A DNA stretch of 64,000 nt. It comes from Sphagnum compactum. Its lineage: Eukaryota > Bryophyta > Sphagnopsida > Sphagnales. A program made the translations under genes and the position numbers. Of the stretch, positions 42,600-57,278 are shown in pieces. The notes under the pieces were generated by a model. That model was not told the DNA's origin and did not search any database. It saw only the letters and a program-made list of their open reading frames with translations. The stretch lies in assembly GCA_965153455.1 (NCBI GenBank), contig OZ234493.1, positions 1,364,001-1,428,000 on the forward strand, given 5' to 3'. Position 1 is the stretch's first letter. Every line of letters begins with the position of its first letter.

Positions 42600-45500
42600 T
42601 TGCAAGCCTCTGGAACTTGTCCCTGAAATCTCAGTTCCTCAAAGGTGTGGCCCTCAACTTTGGGACTGTCATTGGTGGCATGCCAAGACTCATGCTAGGA
42701 GAATCCAAGGACCCAGGACAATATGACGACACTCTCTTCCACCGAGTGACCATGTATCATATCCTGTCATTGTACCATGCAATTAAAGCTCTATTGTTAC
42801 CATATAGGCCACGTAGCACATGGATAGCTGGAATGTATTCTCAAAGGACTTTTCACATACACCTTCCTTTCGTTAGCTTGCCAGATTTCCTCCACTAATT
42901 TCCACCATCTGTACAGAAACTTTGAGCAAGCTGTTCACTTGGTAAGATCTCGCTCTATTTTTTTAAGTTTGTTTCCTGGACGATAATGTACATACAAACA
43001 TTTGATGCTCTTGTGTGGAGTGGTTTTCATTGGATTTTAATGAGTTCTTGTTGCTTTCTTGGAATACATTGTTAAAGCATTTTGAGAACTTTTTGTTTGC
43101 ACCTATTCTCCTATGCTGTTTGCAGATGTATTTGTCAGACCTCCAGTGACAAAACCGGAAACCTTGAGGCAGTGCAATAGGGCATAATTCTGCAGTAGAT
43201 ATCTAAGTCCTAGTATCAGACTAATTGGATGAGTTGAGGAAACTGGGACATCTGGTATTGTGTTACAGATGTTGCTACAATTACAGCCTTATTTCCCTTA
43301 TTGCTTTTGAAATTTCTTTCCTGTTTGGACTTCTTGTAAGGAAATTCATCAGGATCGTCTGTTAGGAGTTCATTCTGCTGAGAGAGCAGTCAAGTTCCTG
43401 TATGTGATGAAAATTTTGGTCTTTCTGATTGCTTTAGTGCTGCTGGGGACTGTCTAGTGGAGGTCATTGAAGCACAGTGCATGTGGATTGCTTTTGTTGA
43501 GCAGTTGTGCACTATCACTCTGTGGGCATTCTGATGTGCAGATCTCCACCTGAGCAGGTTTGTAGGGAAAGCCAATGTCTTTGAAGCCACAGCTGACTTT
43601 CAGGAGTTACACAAACAACATGCACTGCCCTCTCTACATACAGTTGAACTTCCCTGTGCTCAACTTTGTTCCTTCCTGCGAAGAAGTTTTGTTTGTCCAT
43701 GGAGCATTTAATTCTTTTGTGTGGGTCCCATGTGATGAGGATTCAAAGGTGACCTGAAAGTATGCTAAACAGTTGAGAAAAACATCTGAATGCTTCATGG
43801 CAGGGTCACACCCAGGTCCCAGAAATCCATTGTCAAGAAAGAGTTAACAACTCTGCACTGTGTCTCTACTTGAACTGACGAGGCTACCATTTTCCGCTAG
43901 TGTCTTTAATGTTGTAATTTCCAAGACTTTTAACAGTTGTTTGTCAGATGCAGTCAATGTAACATGGGTTTTTAGGTTGTGGGAAGACTGCCTTCCTGCA
44001 GGGTTTTTGTTGGTGGGAGAAAAATCACTTGAGCACGGACATGTGATGTATGTTGCAAGCAAGCATTCAGGCTAACCACTCAACAGTTTGGCAAGCTCAG
44101 GTTCTGATGTTTCAACCTTCAACATGCTGAGGAATGTGAATGAAGTAGGAATTGAAGTCAAATTGATGTATGTTGCAAGCAAGCATTCAGGCTAACCACT
44201 CAACAGTTTGGCAAGCTCAGGTTCTGATATTTCAACCTTCAACACGCTGAGGAATGTGAATGAAGTAGGAATTGAAGTCAAATTCTTGTATGAAAGCTTT
44301 GCTTGGGATCTGTTAGGGAACAATGCAAACAAAACACACTTTGTGGACTGCACAACACAACATGATGATAATTGTGTTATCAACTGTCATGTATAACAAG
44401 ACCCATCAACTTAAATTTCTCCAAAAATAAACCCCTTAATTTGAGTCTAATATTTCTCTCTGGTTTCTGTGCAGAGGAATTACCAAAATGTCTTCCAGTC
44501 GCAAGTCTTTTCCAAAAAATTCTCTCTAAATGCAGAAAGCGCAATCAAAGAGTAAACTATGCATCAAATTAGCAGGGAATGAGGCACACAACCTAGGCAT
44601 AATAATCAAGCAGGAATACTACCTTCATGATACATTCTATAACAACTTTGGACTTTTACAACTTGAATCAAACAGAATAGAAGTTTGGGTAAGAGAATTC
44701 CTGTCTGATGGTCCAAAGACTTCAGACCAAAAACAAGTAACCGCCTAGTGAAAAGAACAAAAGAAAACTGAAAGATGGTGAGTACAAAAAAACAGTGACC
44801 TCAAAACTTGAAAGTAGGCTACAAAAAACAAAGACCTCAATACACATTTTTAAGGGAGCCGATTAGTAGTGACATAAGTGTCGTGAAAAGAATTTCCAAC
44901 GACCCTTCACTTTGCAACACCTCTGACATTTCGTGGCACCAAGTGAGTTCGGCCAATATCAAATATCAACCACTGTGGTGATGAGTTCACAGTACAACTC
45001 CACTAGTGCAAAGAATTGGTTCCTGATGCTGGCTAACTCAACAAATGTAAAAAACAATTGGCATTCTAAAAATGAACTTGTACCATATGGGAGAAAAATA
45101 AGGGAGAGAAGAAAATCAATGAAATTTTTTTTATGGACATCAGGAATTGTTCAAAAGCTTCCTCAAAAGGAATGCAAAAGTTCTTAGAATTTTATGTTCC
45201 AGGCTTCCACTCTAATTTGATGTGGAAAAGTAATGGCCATAGCAAGTACAGTAGACGGAATACAGAAATTCAAATATCCAAATTGTCCAAGAGACCACAA
45301 GTTAAAGCTAATTCTGCCAATCATGTGGTCTAACCTTCTCCCAGAAGCTATGGAATTGTGAGGCCATTCATAGAGTCAAGGAGGAGAGATAAAAAGGAGT
45401 TTTCAGTGACTTTGATGATACTTGGGCTATGAAATATGGCATCCTATGTCAAGACTAAGGCAACTCTTGCCCACAGAACTCTCCTCACCCTGTATGCAGG

Positions 45501-45727
45501 ATAGACTTCACCAGATGATACTACCCCACCCCCCTCACTAAGAAAAACGTCATCCTTAAGTCACCCTGCTGCATGGACTCACTGGGCAGAAGCACACAAT
45601 AGCCCAGTTCTGATGAAATATATGATATAGAGACAGCAAAACCTCCCATCCCTATCTTGTCTGCATGAGAAGGCAAGCTCTCAATGGGTTACTACAGATA
45701 TCACTTCTGCAAAGATTTATACAACCT
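42600..45727. other. Intergenic DNA between convergent AFR and PRMT10
   Basis: This stretch should contain both 3' UTRs. No gene is recognised. Open frames up to about 93 codons (42617-42898 plus, for example) resemble nothing I know. A near-perfect 120-bp tandem duplication lies at 44045-44284. Confidence 0.5.
44045..44284. repeat. Near-perfect 120-bp tandem duplication
   Basis: Copies 44045-44164 and 44165-44284 differ at only two positions that I can see (near 44109 and 44125). The near-identity suggests a recent duplication, or an assembly artefact. Confidence 0.97.
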
Positions 45728-48457
<2,730 letters not shown>

Positions 48458-48679
48458 TGTATCTCCAGAAACGGAACTCCAAAAAAACAAACACACGCGC
48501 GCGCACACACAAAACCACAATACACAGCGCCCGCAAACTTCAAACACACAGAGACGCTTAGACTGGGTTGCAATTGAATTTTCTTCACTGTTTCTTAGCA
48601 GGAAAAAAAACCCTTCCAAGAAACACACCCAAAAAAACTCAGCACACAAAACATATGCTTGCTAGCCACGGCCTCTCGA

Positions 48680-48683
<4 letters not shown>

Positions 48684-48752
<69 letters not shown>
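48684..48752. repeat. Compound (GA)n-(CA)n microsatellite 5' of PRMT10
   Basis: A GA run at 48684-48718 is followed immediately by a CA run to 48752. It lies about 225 bases upstream of the PRMT10 ATG. Confidence 0.97.
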
Positions 48753-48753
<1 letters not shown>

Positions 48754-48847
48754 GAAACTCGATAGCGGAAGCAACAACAAAGGAACGACGAAGTGCGCCG
48801 GAAACACAGAAAGAAGGAAAAACACGCACTCACACTTCAGAGACGCT

Positions 48848-48869
48848 TTTAGGGTTAGGGTTAGGGTTA
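48848..48869. promoter_or_regulatory. Telomere-like TTAGGG triplet upstream of PRMT10
   Basis: Three consecutive TTAGGG-type units lie about 390 bases upstream of the PRMT10 start codon. On the PRMT10 coding strand they read as AACCCTAA telo-boxes. The 6-bp spacing differs from the usual plant 7-bp telomere unit TTTAGGG. A promoter role is inferred from position. Confidence 0.5.
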
Positions 48870-49344
48870 CCATGCTCGTTTCTTACTGGACATTGGCCAA
48901 GATGTGATTTGAGCCGTTGGATCACAGGAGTCTTGCTCCGACCGGAACGTTCGGGTATGGCAGCCACAAATACAAGGAACCCGGAGGGTATCAGAAAAGT
49001 ACTCCTATACGGTCCACAGCCCTTTTTGTAACCTAGCGCAATTTACTAGGTACCCTCTCATCACGGAAAAATTAGGTTACCTACGGGTACCTAAAATAAC
49101 TGGAAGTTCCAGTTATTGGCCAATCATTGGCTTGATCATTTTTTTTTACTTTTTTTTTTCTTTTCAAAGAAATTTATCATTTCTAAACATGATGGGATCA
49201 ACAAATTAGTTTGTCAAAAAACAATGCAAAACTTGACACCCATCATTGAAAAAATTACTATACAAGTGCTTAAAATCCAAGTTTCAGCTATTGGCCAATG
49301 GGATAATAGGGTTAGCACTTAGGACATTAATCTTTTATTAAAGA

Positions 49345-49415
49345 AATTAGTGTGGCCCAATGGTTGGAACCTTTGAGTTTAAGTGGGAGATCTTTGTTAA
49401 GATCATTTTTTATTT
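49345..49415 (+). mobile_element. Possible degenerate tRNA-derived SINE
   Basis: The segment GTGGCCCAATGGTTGG resembles a Pol III A box as seen in plant SINEs. It is followed after about 15 bases by a GAGTTTAAGTGGGA string that could be a decayed B box, then a T-rich tail. Similarity is weak and no duplication of the target site was checked. Confidence 0.25.
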
Positions 49416-49489
49416 TATTTTTAAAAATTGTCATCTGCATGTTTGTCCCATATAACTTCCATTTGGGAACATGTACAATCATTCTTAGG

Positions 49490-50220
49490 TTGTGTTCCCT
49501 TGTGAAATGCTTATCTCTATAGGAAAATGGCCGTGCTCCCCCAAAGAGGGATATGCTTGTGTTCCTTGTGTTGAGTAAGGAAATGGTTGTGTTCCAAGGG
49601 AGATGTTTGTGCTTTTTAGGGAAATAATTGTGTTCCCAAGGGAGATGCTTGTGGTCCCTAAGGAAAATGGTTGTGTTCCAAGGGAGATAGTTATGCTTTC
49701 TAAGGAAATAATTGTGTTCCCAAGGTAGATGCTTGTGGTCCCTAAGGAAATGGTTGTGTCTCAAGGAAGATATTTGTGCTTTCTAGGGAAATAATTGTGT
49801 TCCCTAGAGAGATGCTTGTGTTGCCTAGAGAAATGGTTTTGTATTCAAGGAAATGTTTTTGCTTCTTCGGGAGGGAACGTTTGTGCTCCTTGGGGAAATG
49901 GTTATGTTTCCAAGGAGATGTTTTTGCTTCTAGGGGTGGGAGATGCTTGTGCTCCTAAAGAAGATGTGTGTGTTCTCAAGGGAGATGTTTGTGCTCCCAT
50001 GAAATTAGTTGTGTTTCATGAGGTTATGTTTGCATTCTTTGAGGAAAGCGATGTTTTTGCTCCCCAAGGAAATGGTTATGTTGCTCTAGGAAATCTTTGT
50101 GTCCCCTTGGGGAGTGCTTTGTGTTCCTTGGGGAAATGCTTGTGTTCTTTGGAACATCTTTGTGTGTTTTAGAAACATGGTTGTGTTCCTTAGAACATGG
50201 TTATGTTGCCCTAAAGAATG
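49490..50220. repeat. Degenerate minisatellite, 42-bp unit in 84-bp higher order
   Basis: Roughly 21-base half-units alternate: a GAAAT(G/A)(G/A)TTGTGTTCC type and a GGGAGATGCTTGTG type. Pairs form a 42-base unit (14 codons), and alternate 42-base units are more alike, giving 84-base periodicity. From about 49550 to 49830 the phase is regular; further right it decays. Both strands stay open for long stretches because the unit is a multiple of three, so the 145-codon minus frame and 125-codon plus frame there are by-products. Confidence 0.85.
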
Positions 50221-50475
50221 ACCTTTCTTTGAGTTTTAGGAAAGGACAAAGGATTTTTAAACAAACAAAATGAGATTACACGTTTATCTTCTCCTTGAAA
50301 AACTTGACCCAACTTTTTCTTTTCCCCTTTGACACTTGACTAGAGAAGTGGGTCAAGTTGCACATTGAAAACATTTCAAGAACCGCATGCTTCCTTCAAT
50401 GGCTTCCACATGAACATCCAATGAAAAGTTCATATGAAAAACACATTGAAAAAAAAAATGTTTGTTAAAAAAAAA

Positions 50476-50535
50476 CTTGAACTCAAAACCTTTTACTCAA
50501 AAAGGTGATTCTCAACCATTGATAATTAGGGTACA
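50476..50535 (-). mobile_element. Possible degenerate tRNA-derived SINE
   Basis: Read on the minus strand, TCAATGGTTGAGAATCACC resembles an A box, followed by GGTTTTGAGTTCAAG resembling a B box, then a poly-T run. It faces the similar fragment at 49345-49415 across the minisatellite. Confidence is low because both boxes are imperfect. Confidence 0.3.
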
Positions 50536-50847
50536 TTCAAAAAATTAACAAAACATTTTTTAGTTTTGCATTTGTTTTATAATAATGTTGAACCTAATGC
50601 TGAATTTAATTCAATTTTCATGTTTAGGATCTACCCACTACCCATTGTCATTGGTAGTGGTATTAATTAGTTGGGGGAGGTGCATTCGAAATGTTTGTTT
50701 TTTAATGAAAAGGATGTTTAGCCTGTTCCCGTGCCAAAATTTGTTTTTATTAGGTAATCCACAATAGCTAAAATATCTTGTGATAATAAAAATATTCATT
50801 TTCAGGTAAATATAGATCGAACCTTTTATTCAGATTCAATCGACCAA

Positions 50848-51167
50848 TCTACTATATTAATTCATTACGTGTGTGCGTGCGTCTATTTGACACGACAATT
50901 CTGCTGCAATTCTATGGCAGAATCGGGCAATGCATTTTCTATGACAGGGCTTGGTAACGGGGCGGGGGGGGCCAGCACGGGGCGGGAAGTTAATTATATA
51001 TAACAGGGGAACGGGGGGGAGGGGGGGGATCAACGGGTTAAAGAATCGGAGTGGAAAATGCGAAGGAGGGGGGGGGGGTCGATGAGGTAAAGAACTGGAG
51101 TGGGCAATGGGAAGGACCGGGCGGGGGGCAGCTCGACAGGTGCATTATGCACCGGGTTCACACTAGT
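50848..51167 (+). mobile_element. Small non-autonomous Helitron
   Basis: The 5' end TCTACTATATTAATTC matches the TC-start, TCT(A/C)TACTA-like terminus of plant Helitrons and is preceded by A (50847). The 3' end is CTAGT at 51163-51167 (CTRRT rule), followed by T (51168), so the host site is A|T as expected. A perfect hairpin GGTGCA-TTA-TGCACC sits at 51139-51153, nine bases before CTAGT. The 320-base interior is very G-rich with G-quadruplex potential, and two 49-base direct repeats start at 51030 and 51079. It has no coding capacity, so mobilisation would need Rep/Hel supplied by another copy. There are no terminal inverted repeats or target duplications, as is normal for the class. Confidence 0.8.
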
Positions 51168-54100
51168 TCTTTTTATTTCACATCTTTGTTGAATTTTTTT
51201 TTATGCAATTTTTTACGTATAGATTCAGAAAATGTGAGATCTTCACCTATGCAATATAGTTGTTTATAAATTCTATTACAGTATTTTCAATGGACTAAGG
51301 ATGAACCCACCTAAAATAAAAAATTGTATAACTTTTCCTTTTCTTTAGTTATATTGTTTAACGGTTGAAATTTGGGCAAAAAATATGGGATAAAGTGTGA
51401 TGCTATTTGGAATAGATTGGGGAACATATTGGAAACCATTGAAAACCTTGTGAGAACAACATGGGAACTCCAAAAATAAAATAAAAATCTTTCTCTACTT
51501 TCCTAATTGTGCATGTTGATTTTTTTGTCGATTGTATGAAATTTATATTTGTCCCCATTTTTGGCTTCATGTAATCATGTCAATGGATCATTTTTGTGTT
51601 CAATACACACAAAAACATGAGGTTAAAAAAATATGACTTTACAATCCTAATGATGTGGGATGTGACCAATTACAAAATGCAAAAATCCAACAAATGTTCA
51701 AAGATAAAAAATGACATAAAATTGGCCCATTCACCAACCATTAGGTTCTTTCACATCCAATCCTTTATAAAGGTTGCAAGTCCTCCAAGATCACTTTTCC
51801 AACAATTCTTCATGCCTAAGTATGGTTTGCCATCACAACCTATGCACTTTATATACATATCTTGTTATATTATCTTAAAGAGGTTAGAGATTTCCTTTTG
51901 ATTGCATGAGGCCCAAAATGAGCGCAAGGCATTTCATCTTAGAGTTGTCATCTTGCTCTAGTGACCTTGCTAAAACCCTAGCCATTGGAGCATGCATAGG
52001 CCCATTAGTCATCATCCAAAGATGCAAGAAAAATCTAATGTGAAATAATGCATCTTAAGTTAAATCGTACACATGCTCATTTCCAATCACTCTATAATCT
52101 TTGGTGGCATCAAAATTTTCACTACACACACGTGATAATGCATGAAAACTTAATGCGTGTATTTTAAAAGAACATCACTTGTACCCCACTTTTGGTAGTA
52201 TAAACTTGCAACTTCCTCATTTTCCTTCTTGTCTTTGAAAGCATTCCTAACTTGGTGCAAAGGTTTTGTGCAAAGGACAATGCAAAAGTCATGTCCTTTT
52301 TTATTGTAAACTACATCCTCAAATTTCACATGCCAAAATACCTTTTTTAAGGGCAAATGCCAAAATAAAATGTTTTAGGTATGTCAAATAGATGTTTATG
52401 CAAGAATGCCATGACCTCTTTGACATTTTGTAATTTCTCCCCATGAACATTGAGTTGCTCTCTCTACAAAACCTTTTGTGCTAGCCCTTGCCCCATCATG
52501 CGAACCCTTGCCATGCCCATTTCCAAAAAAAGACCATAACATCTTACAACCGCTAATAAGATTAAAGTATTTAGTATCTACTTACAAAAAATTGGGGTTT
52601 TGAATTTCTAAACTAGGAGGTGCAACCATCTAACCAAACAATATGCCATTGTGGCACATACCCACCATCAATCATCTGGTCTCAATGTTGTTTGGACAAA
52701 ATTTGAGTCATATTTTTTGTCTTCAAAAACATAAAAATGATATTCAATAGGTATGTATGAATCATCATCATACGGGCTTGCATTTTGATTATGTTGAAAA
52801 GTAATATGGACAAGAATATTAACCTAATATTTATGCCACAACATTGATTGCACCTCATTTTGGATTTCAAAATTATAATTTTTAATGAAATCAACAATTC
52901 AAACCACATTGCCAACAAAAAAAGACTTTATACATGTTTTAAATTGCTTGTCCTACCACTAAACTTTCAATTTCCATTCTTATTTCTTCAACCCCATTTT
53001 CAATGTCAAAAATAAAAACTACAAAATTGTCAGCCTTATGTGGTTTAATTGTCGAAAATGAAAATCTAGTATATTATATTTGGGATTTTCCCCTATCTCC
53101 ATCAATATAGCTCTTCGATTTGCTAAATTATGAGAATAATTTCTTTTCTTATAGAAGAACATGTAAGTCGAAATTTTGCGTCTTGTAACAATTTTCTTTC
53201 TTTGAATTCTTTTTCCATACTAAACATAAATTGATCTAGTTTGTGAAGAACTATGTTACATAAGAGTGGAATTAAAAAGCTATCTTAGAAGTCCCCAAAT
53301 GCGTGCAAAATAATCATTACTTTTCAGATCAAAATAACCTATTTTCATGGTTAATAATAAATTATACTGTTGGTTAACATTTTATCATAGCCCTCAGCCT
53401 TTTCATGATGATGGGGCATGCTATCCTATTGACGCACTTGAATATGTCATCTTGAATTACCCCCAAATGGTTATTGCCTTTCAAATAGATAGATTGCAGT
53501 GTTGAATAACGCAATTTATTTAGACCAAACTCTTTTCAACATTTGTGAAGGTGCAAAAAAATCTTGATCCTGATTATGGCACTCAAGGCAAATCAACTAA
53601 GCAATTTAATGCTCACCTACCCATTTTGACCCATTTTGGACCTTCAATGGGCAAATCCATCCCCTTTTTAAGGTATTTTATGGATAACTTTAATGCTTGA
53701 AAAATATGACATGGTTTTGGTAGAAATTTGAATTTGGGGTATTTTTTCATGTTGCTTAACCATGTTCTAATTGGTAAACTTTTGATGCATATAAATTAAA
53801 TGAAGGCCATTATTCTTCATGATTCCAAGTTGTGCTAAAGTTGCCTAAAAATGACCAATGTGTTTGCTTAAATCGTTCAATAATTATTGAATGAAGTTTT
53901 TTGATCATATTCATTATGGGGTCTTTATTTCTTAAATAAAATCATGACTAGGTAATTGTTTTTAAACATGTTATTAAAGAAAAGGGCAAACCAAAGCCTT
54001 GTCCTTCTTCCCCACTCCAAATTGTTAAGATTTCGTTGAAGATGTTCATAAAGGAAGTTATGTTTCCTCAAGTTTGTCAATCAATTTGGTGGTAAAAGAT

Positions 54101-56693
54101 TTTTTTAGTCTTGGTTTAACAGTGAAAAACAAAAACGCAAAAAATGTTCCCTAATTTTTAACAAGAAAGAGAAATAGCGATGTGAGAACTTTGAGGTGGA
54201 ACTAGCACAAGGTGCCTTGTGTTCATCTCTTGATCACATCCAATTACACAAACCAAACAAAAAAGGTGATTAGTGCATTTGAAGCCAATTAAGGTTCATG
54301 AGCACAAAGGTTTACAATAAAAATGTATTATATTATTATGCCTTGGCAAGCACAATGAATTAAGTTTAAGCCTCTTTTGTTATAATTTGTCATAGCTCTT
54401 GTGCATGTTGGGAAATTTTCAATGTGACAATTTCATGCAAACGACATCTATCTGATATTCAAATAAACATTAATGTTTTATAATGACTTGCAAATATTGA
54501 TGGAGTTTTAACCATAATTGTTAATGTATCCATGTGACAAATGTTAAGCGTTTACTACAAGATAATTAGTTTTTGTAGTTTGCCACTTGTGGTTGGAGTC
54601 TTGGGTAGTGTGAACATGATTTTAACTTTTTTATGTTTGGGGAGGAGGGATTTATTTTAAAAGTGTGTTCTAAAATTTCATTTTTCATGGTTTGAATTTG
54701 TGTTCATGTTTTCATGTGTGTGACTTTGTTAGATTCGATAATGTTGGGCATCGATTTAGCAGTGCATGATACAACATTAATAACTCAATTGTGTTAATCA
54801 ATTTGACCATGTTACCCAAAATGATGAAGTTATTCATAGTTGAACTCACATGCACCTTGGAGGATGGAAATTTTTTTGCAAAATTGTATAAAAGAGTTAT
54901 CCCAATTTGTAGCATGTATTAAAAGATCTACACTAGTAATGAAGAAAGACCTCTAGCCCATAATCTCATTTGTGAAGTTGTTACAATTGCAAGTGGGTTT
55001 GATGCGCAATTGAATACACACTCAAAAGCACACATATCTAAATTATAAATTATTTTCTAGTTTGGGGACAATCTTTTTTTTGGTGCGAAATTTCACATTA
55101 ATGGGAAAAATTGGACATTTTTTTATTACAAATTCGATGACTTTTTTGAAAATTCTAAATTTCAAACTGAAAATCCAAAAAAAATCACCTTATTTCTATA
55201 CATGGTTCAAATATGTAGCAAAAAAGAAGAAGAAAGGATGTTTAAGATGTTTTTTCCTTTCATATTTTTATAATTAGCCAAATTTGGGCTAAATCAACTT
55301 ACAAATGATTACCACATTGGCTAAATCACAAAATTGAAAAAGAAATCACTACTTGAAGGCAATGTTCTTTTTAAAAACATTTGAGAAGTTGCTAAAGTGG
55401 TGATCAATAAGAACATTTAGCCAAAATTTGGTGAGATTCTTAACATGAAAGTAGAGAAATCTTAAGCTCCTTTTCATGTTGTAGGCAATTGTGGTGATTT
55501 TTTTTTGGCGATTTTTAATAAGAAATTTTTTTGTGGCCTTTTTATATTTATTTTCTCAAAAAAAGGGAATTTTGACAGAATATTCCTTTTCCAAAATATT
55601 TATGGCTAAATGAAGAAAATATGCCACAAAAAAAAACAAAAAAAAAATCTTGGGGTCCGATTTCTTAGAATTTTAATTTAATTTAATTTTTTTGGCTTTT
55701 CATGAAATTCCACGTTTTCATTGGAAATGTGCAAAACATGGTTTTTAGTAGGTAGGTAGAGCAGAACACGTGGAGGCTAGAGTAGGTACCTACAGCTTTG
55801 TAGGCTGAAGGGCGGAGATACCTACTATTCTAGGTATCTACTGACCGTTGCAGCCACGGAGGTTCCAGGGGACGAAGCTCTCTGGCTATGGCGGAAGATG
55901 CTCCGTCTTTCTTCCCATTTCTGTGATTTGTTTTGGAGCTTTCTTTGTGGCGCTGGGGGATTATTCGCAACGAAAATCGACTTGTGATTTTCCCTCTTTT
56001 TTCTCGATTTTTTTGGTTTTTTTTTTTTTTTTTGGCCCTTTTCGTTTTTGCTGCTGCTGCTGCGGGTTGTTTGTGCGTTGAAGGCGTTGTTTTTGTTTCC
56101 TTGCTTGTTTGTTCTGAGTCCTTCCTTGCTCGATGATGGCGGAGTATGCAACTGCCTCAATAAATCTGCTGTTACAGTAATTGTTGTTGTTGCTGTTGTT
56201 GTTATTTTTGTTTTTGTTTTTTTCTCTGGCTTTGTTTCCATGCCGTTGCTTGTTGTAATTCTGTGGTCGTAGAGCAGCGTTTTCTTGCTTTTGTGGCTCT
56301 GCCTTTTTTCCTTCTCGTCTATGTTACTTCGAACGCGATGCGGAGCAGGCGTTCTAGAGATCGGCGTTCTAGAGATCAGATGTAGTAAAACAATTCGGAG
56401 CTTTTGAAGTCGTGTAGGGAATGTGACGTTAGTCTGCGGATTTCCAGAGTCAAGACGTTGCAGCGAGGAGGAAGGAACGAAGAGGTGAGGAAGAAGAGCC
56501 GGGAAGGTCACACCGACTGGTAGAATTTCCGATTTGTCCAGAATTGACGGAAGATTTTTGAACGAGAGCCTTGCTGTTTTTTCTCTGTTGTTGCGAAGAC
56601 TGGGCGTGCTGTGCGGGGGACGACGAGTGACAGGAAAAGCTTTTGGCTGCTTTTTTGCTCGATCGTCGTATTGCCCTTTCTTGAAGACGAAGG

Positions 56694-57278
56694 ATGTCAA
56701 TGAAACCTGATGATCAGGAAGAAGTCTTCCAGGATCCATGTGCTTTTCAATCTTTTAAACGCCGAGCACAGCACTCTTGGCAACAGACGAAGGAGGACAA
56801 TCTTCACGACAGGATTGAGTTGAACATAGGTGGCCAACGCTTCGAGACAACCAAGGATACTCTTTGTAAAGGCAGCGAGATGCTCGCAGCTTGGCTCAAT
56901 CGCTTTTACTCTAGCAACGGAGTGATTTGGATAGATCGGGATGGGGACAGATTCGCACACATCCTCAACTATCTTCGAAATGGAACGGTTTGGCTAGACG
57001 ATGTCCCGTCCCTGCGAGGACTCCAAGAAGAGGCGCTTTATTTCGGTATTGCGAGTTTGCAGAGACAATGCGAGGAAATGATTCAAGCTATAGAAGCGAA
57101 GGAAGAGGAGAAAGCGTCAAAGCGCTCCCATGAGCTCCGCAGTGCACTCAGAGAGGTCCTGGAGAATGCCAACTTTACTGTCACTTGTCCGCAGAAAGGA
57201 AAGGTGCTTTCTCTCACAAGAGGTACACCGTTGACATGGACACATGAGCATGTATTCCAGACAGACCTAGACTTTTAG
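56694..57278 (+). CDS. Small BTB/POZ (T1/KCTD-type) domain protein
   Basis: A single open exon of 194 residues. The BTB_2 (potassium-channel tetramerisation-like) fold spans about 42-135. It opens with DRIELNIGGQRFETTKDTLC, continues GSEMLAAWLNR and WIDRDGDRFAHILNYLRNGT, and closes near LQEEALYFGIASLQRQCEEM. A charged helix rich in Glu/Lys follows, then a short C-terminal segment ending QTDLDF. KCTD-type BTB proteins form oligomers and often act as cullin-3 adaptors. No transmembrane segment or second domain is visible, so this is not a channel. Two ATGs lie close together (56694 and 56700); the first was chosen. It is convergent with the SET gene and divergent from PRMT10. A downstream exon cannot be excluded. 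Confidence 0.85.
   Translation: MSMKPDDQEEVFQDPCAFQSFKRRAQHSWQQTKEDNLHDRIELNIGGQRFETTKDTLCKGSEMLAAWLNRFYSSNGVIWIDRDGDRFAHILNYLRNGTVWLDDVPSLRGLQEEALYFGIASLQRQCEEMIQAIEAKEEEKASKRSHELRSALREVLENANFTVTCPQKGKVLSLTRGTPLTWTHEHVFQTDLDF

Larger units (their letters stand above)
48458..56693. other. Intergenic block between divergent PRMT10 and BTB genes
   Basis: 48458-48960 is the PRMT10 leader and promoter side, with GA/CA microsatellites and a telomere-like motif. About 49000-55700 is AT-rich and gene-free. It contains a minisatellite (49490-50220), possible SINE remnants and a small Helitron (50848-51167). Nothing is recognised in 51170-55700 apart from a dispersed repeat near 54714-54780. 55750-56693 is the promoter and leader side of the BTB gene. 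Confidence 0.55.

Noticed and set aside
49327-50172. 14-residue-repeat open frames on both strands
   Set aside because: They are by-products of a minisatellite whose unit is a multiple of three; no start context, introns or conservation support a gene.
55825-56739. 304-codon minus-strand open frame upstream of the BTB gene
   Set aside because: It is antisense to the leader of the BTB gene. Its composition is low-complexity (Lys, Thr and Ser runs) and no family blocks are visible.
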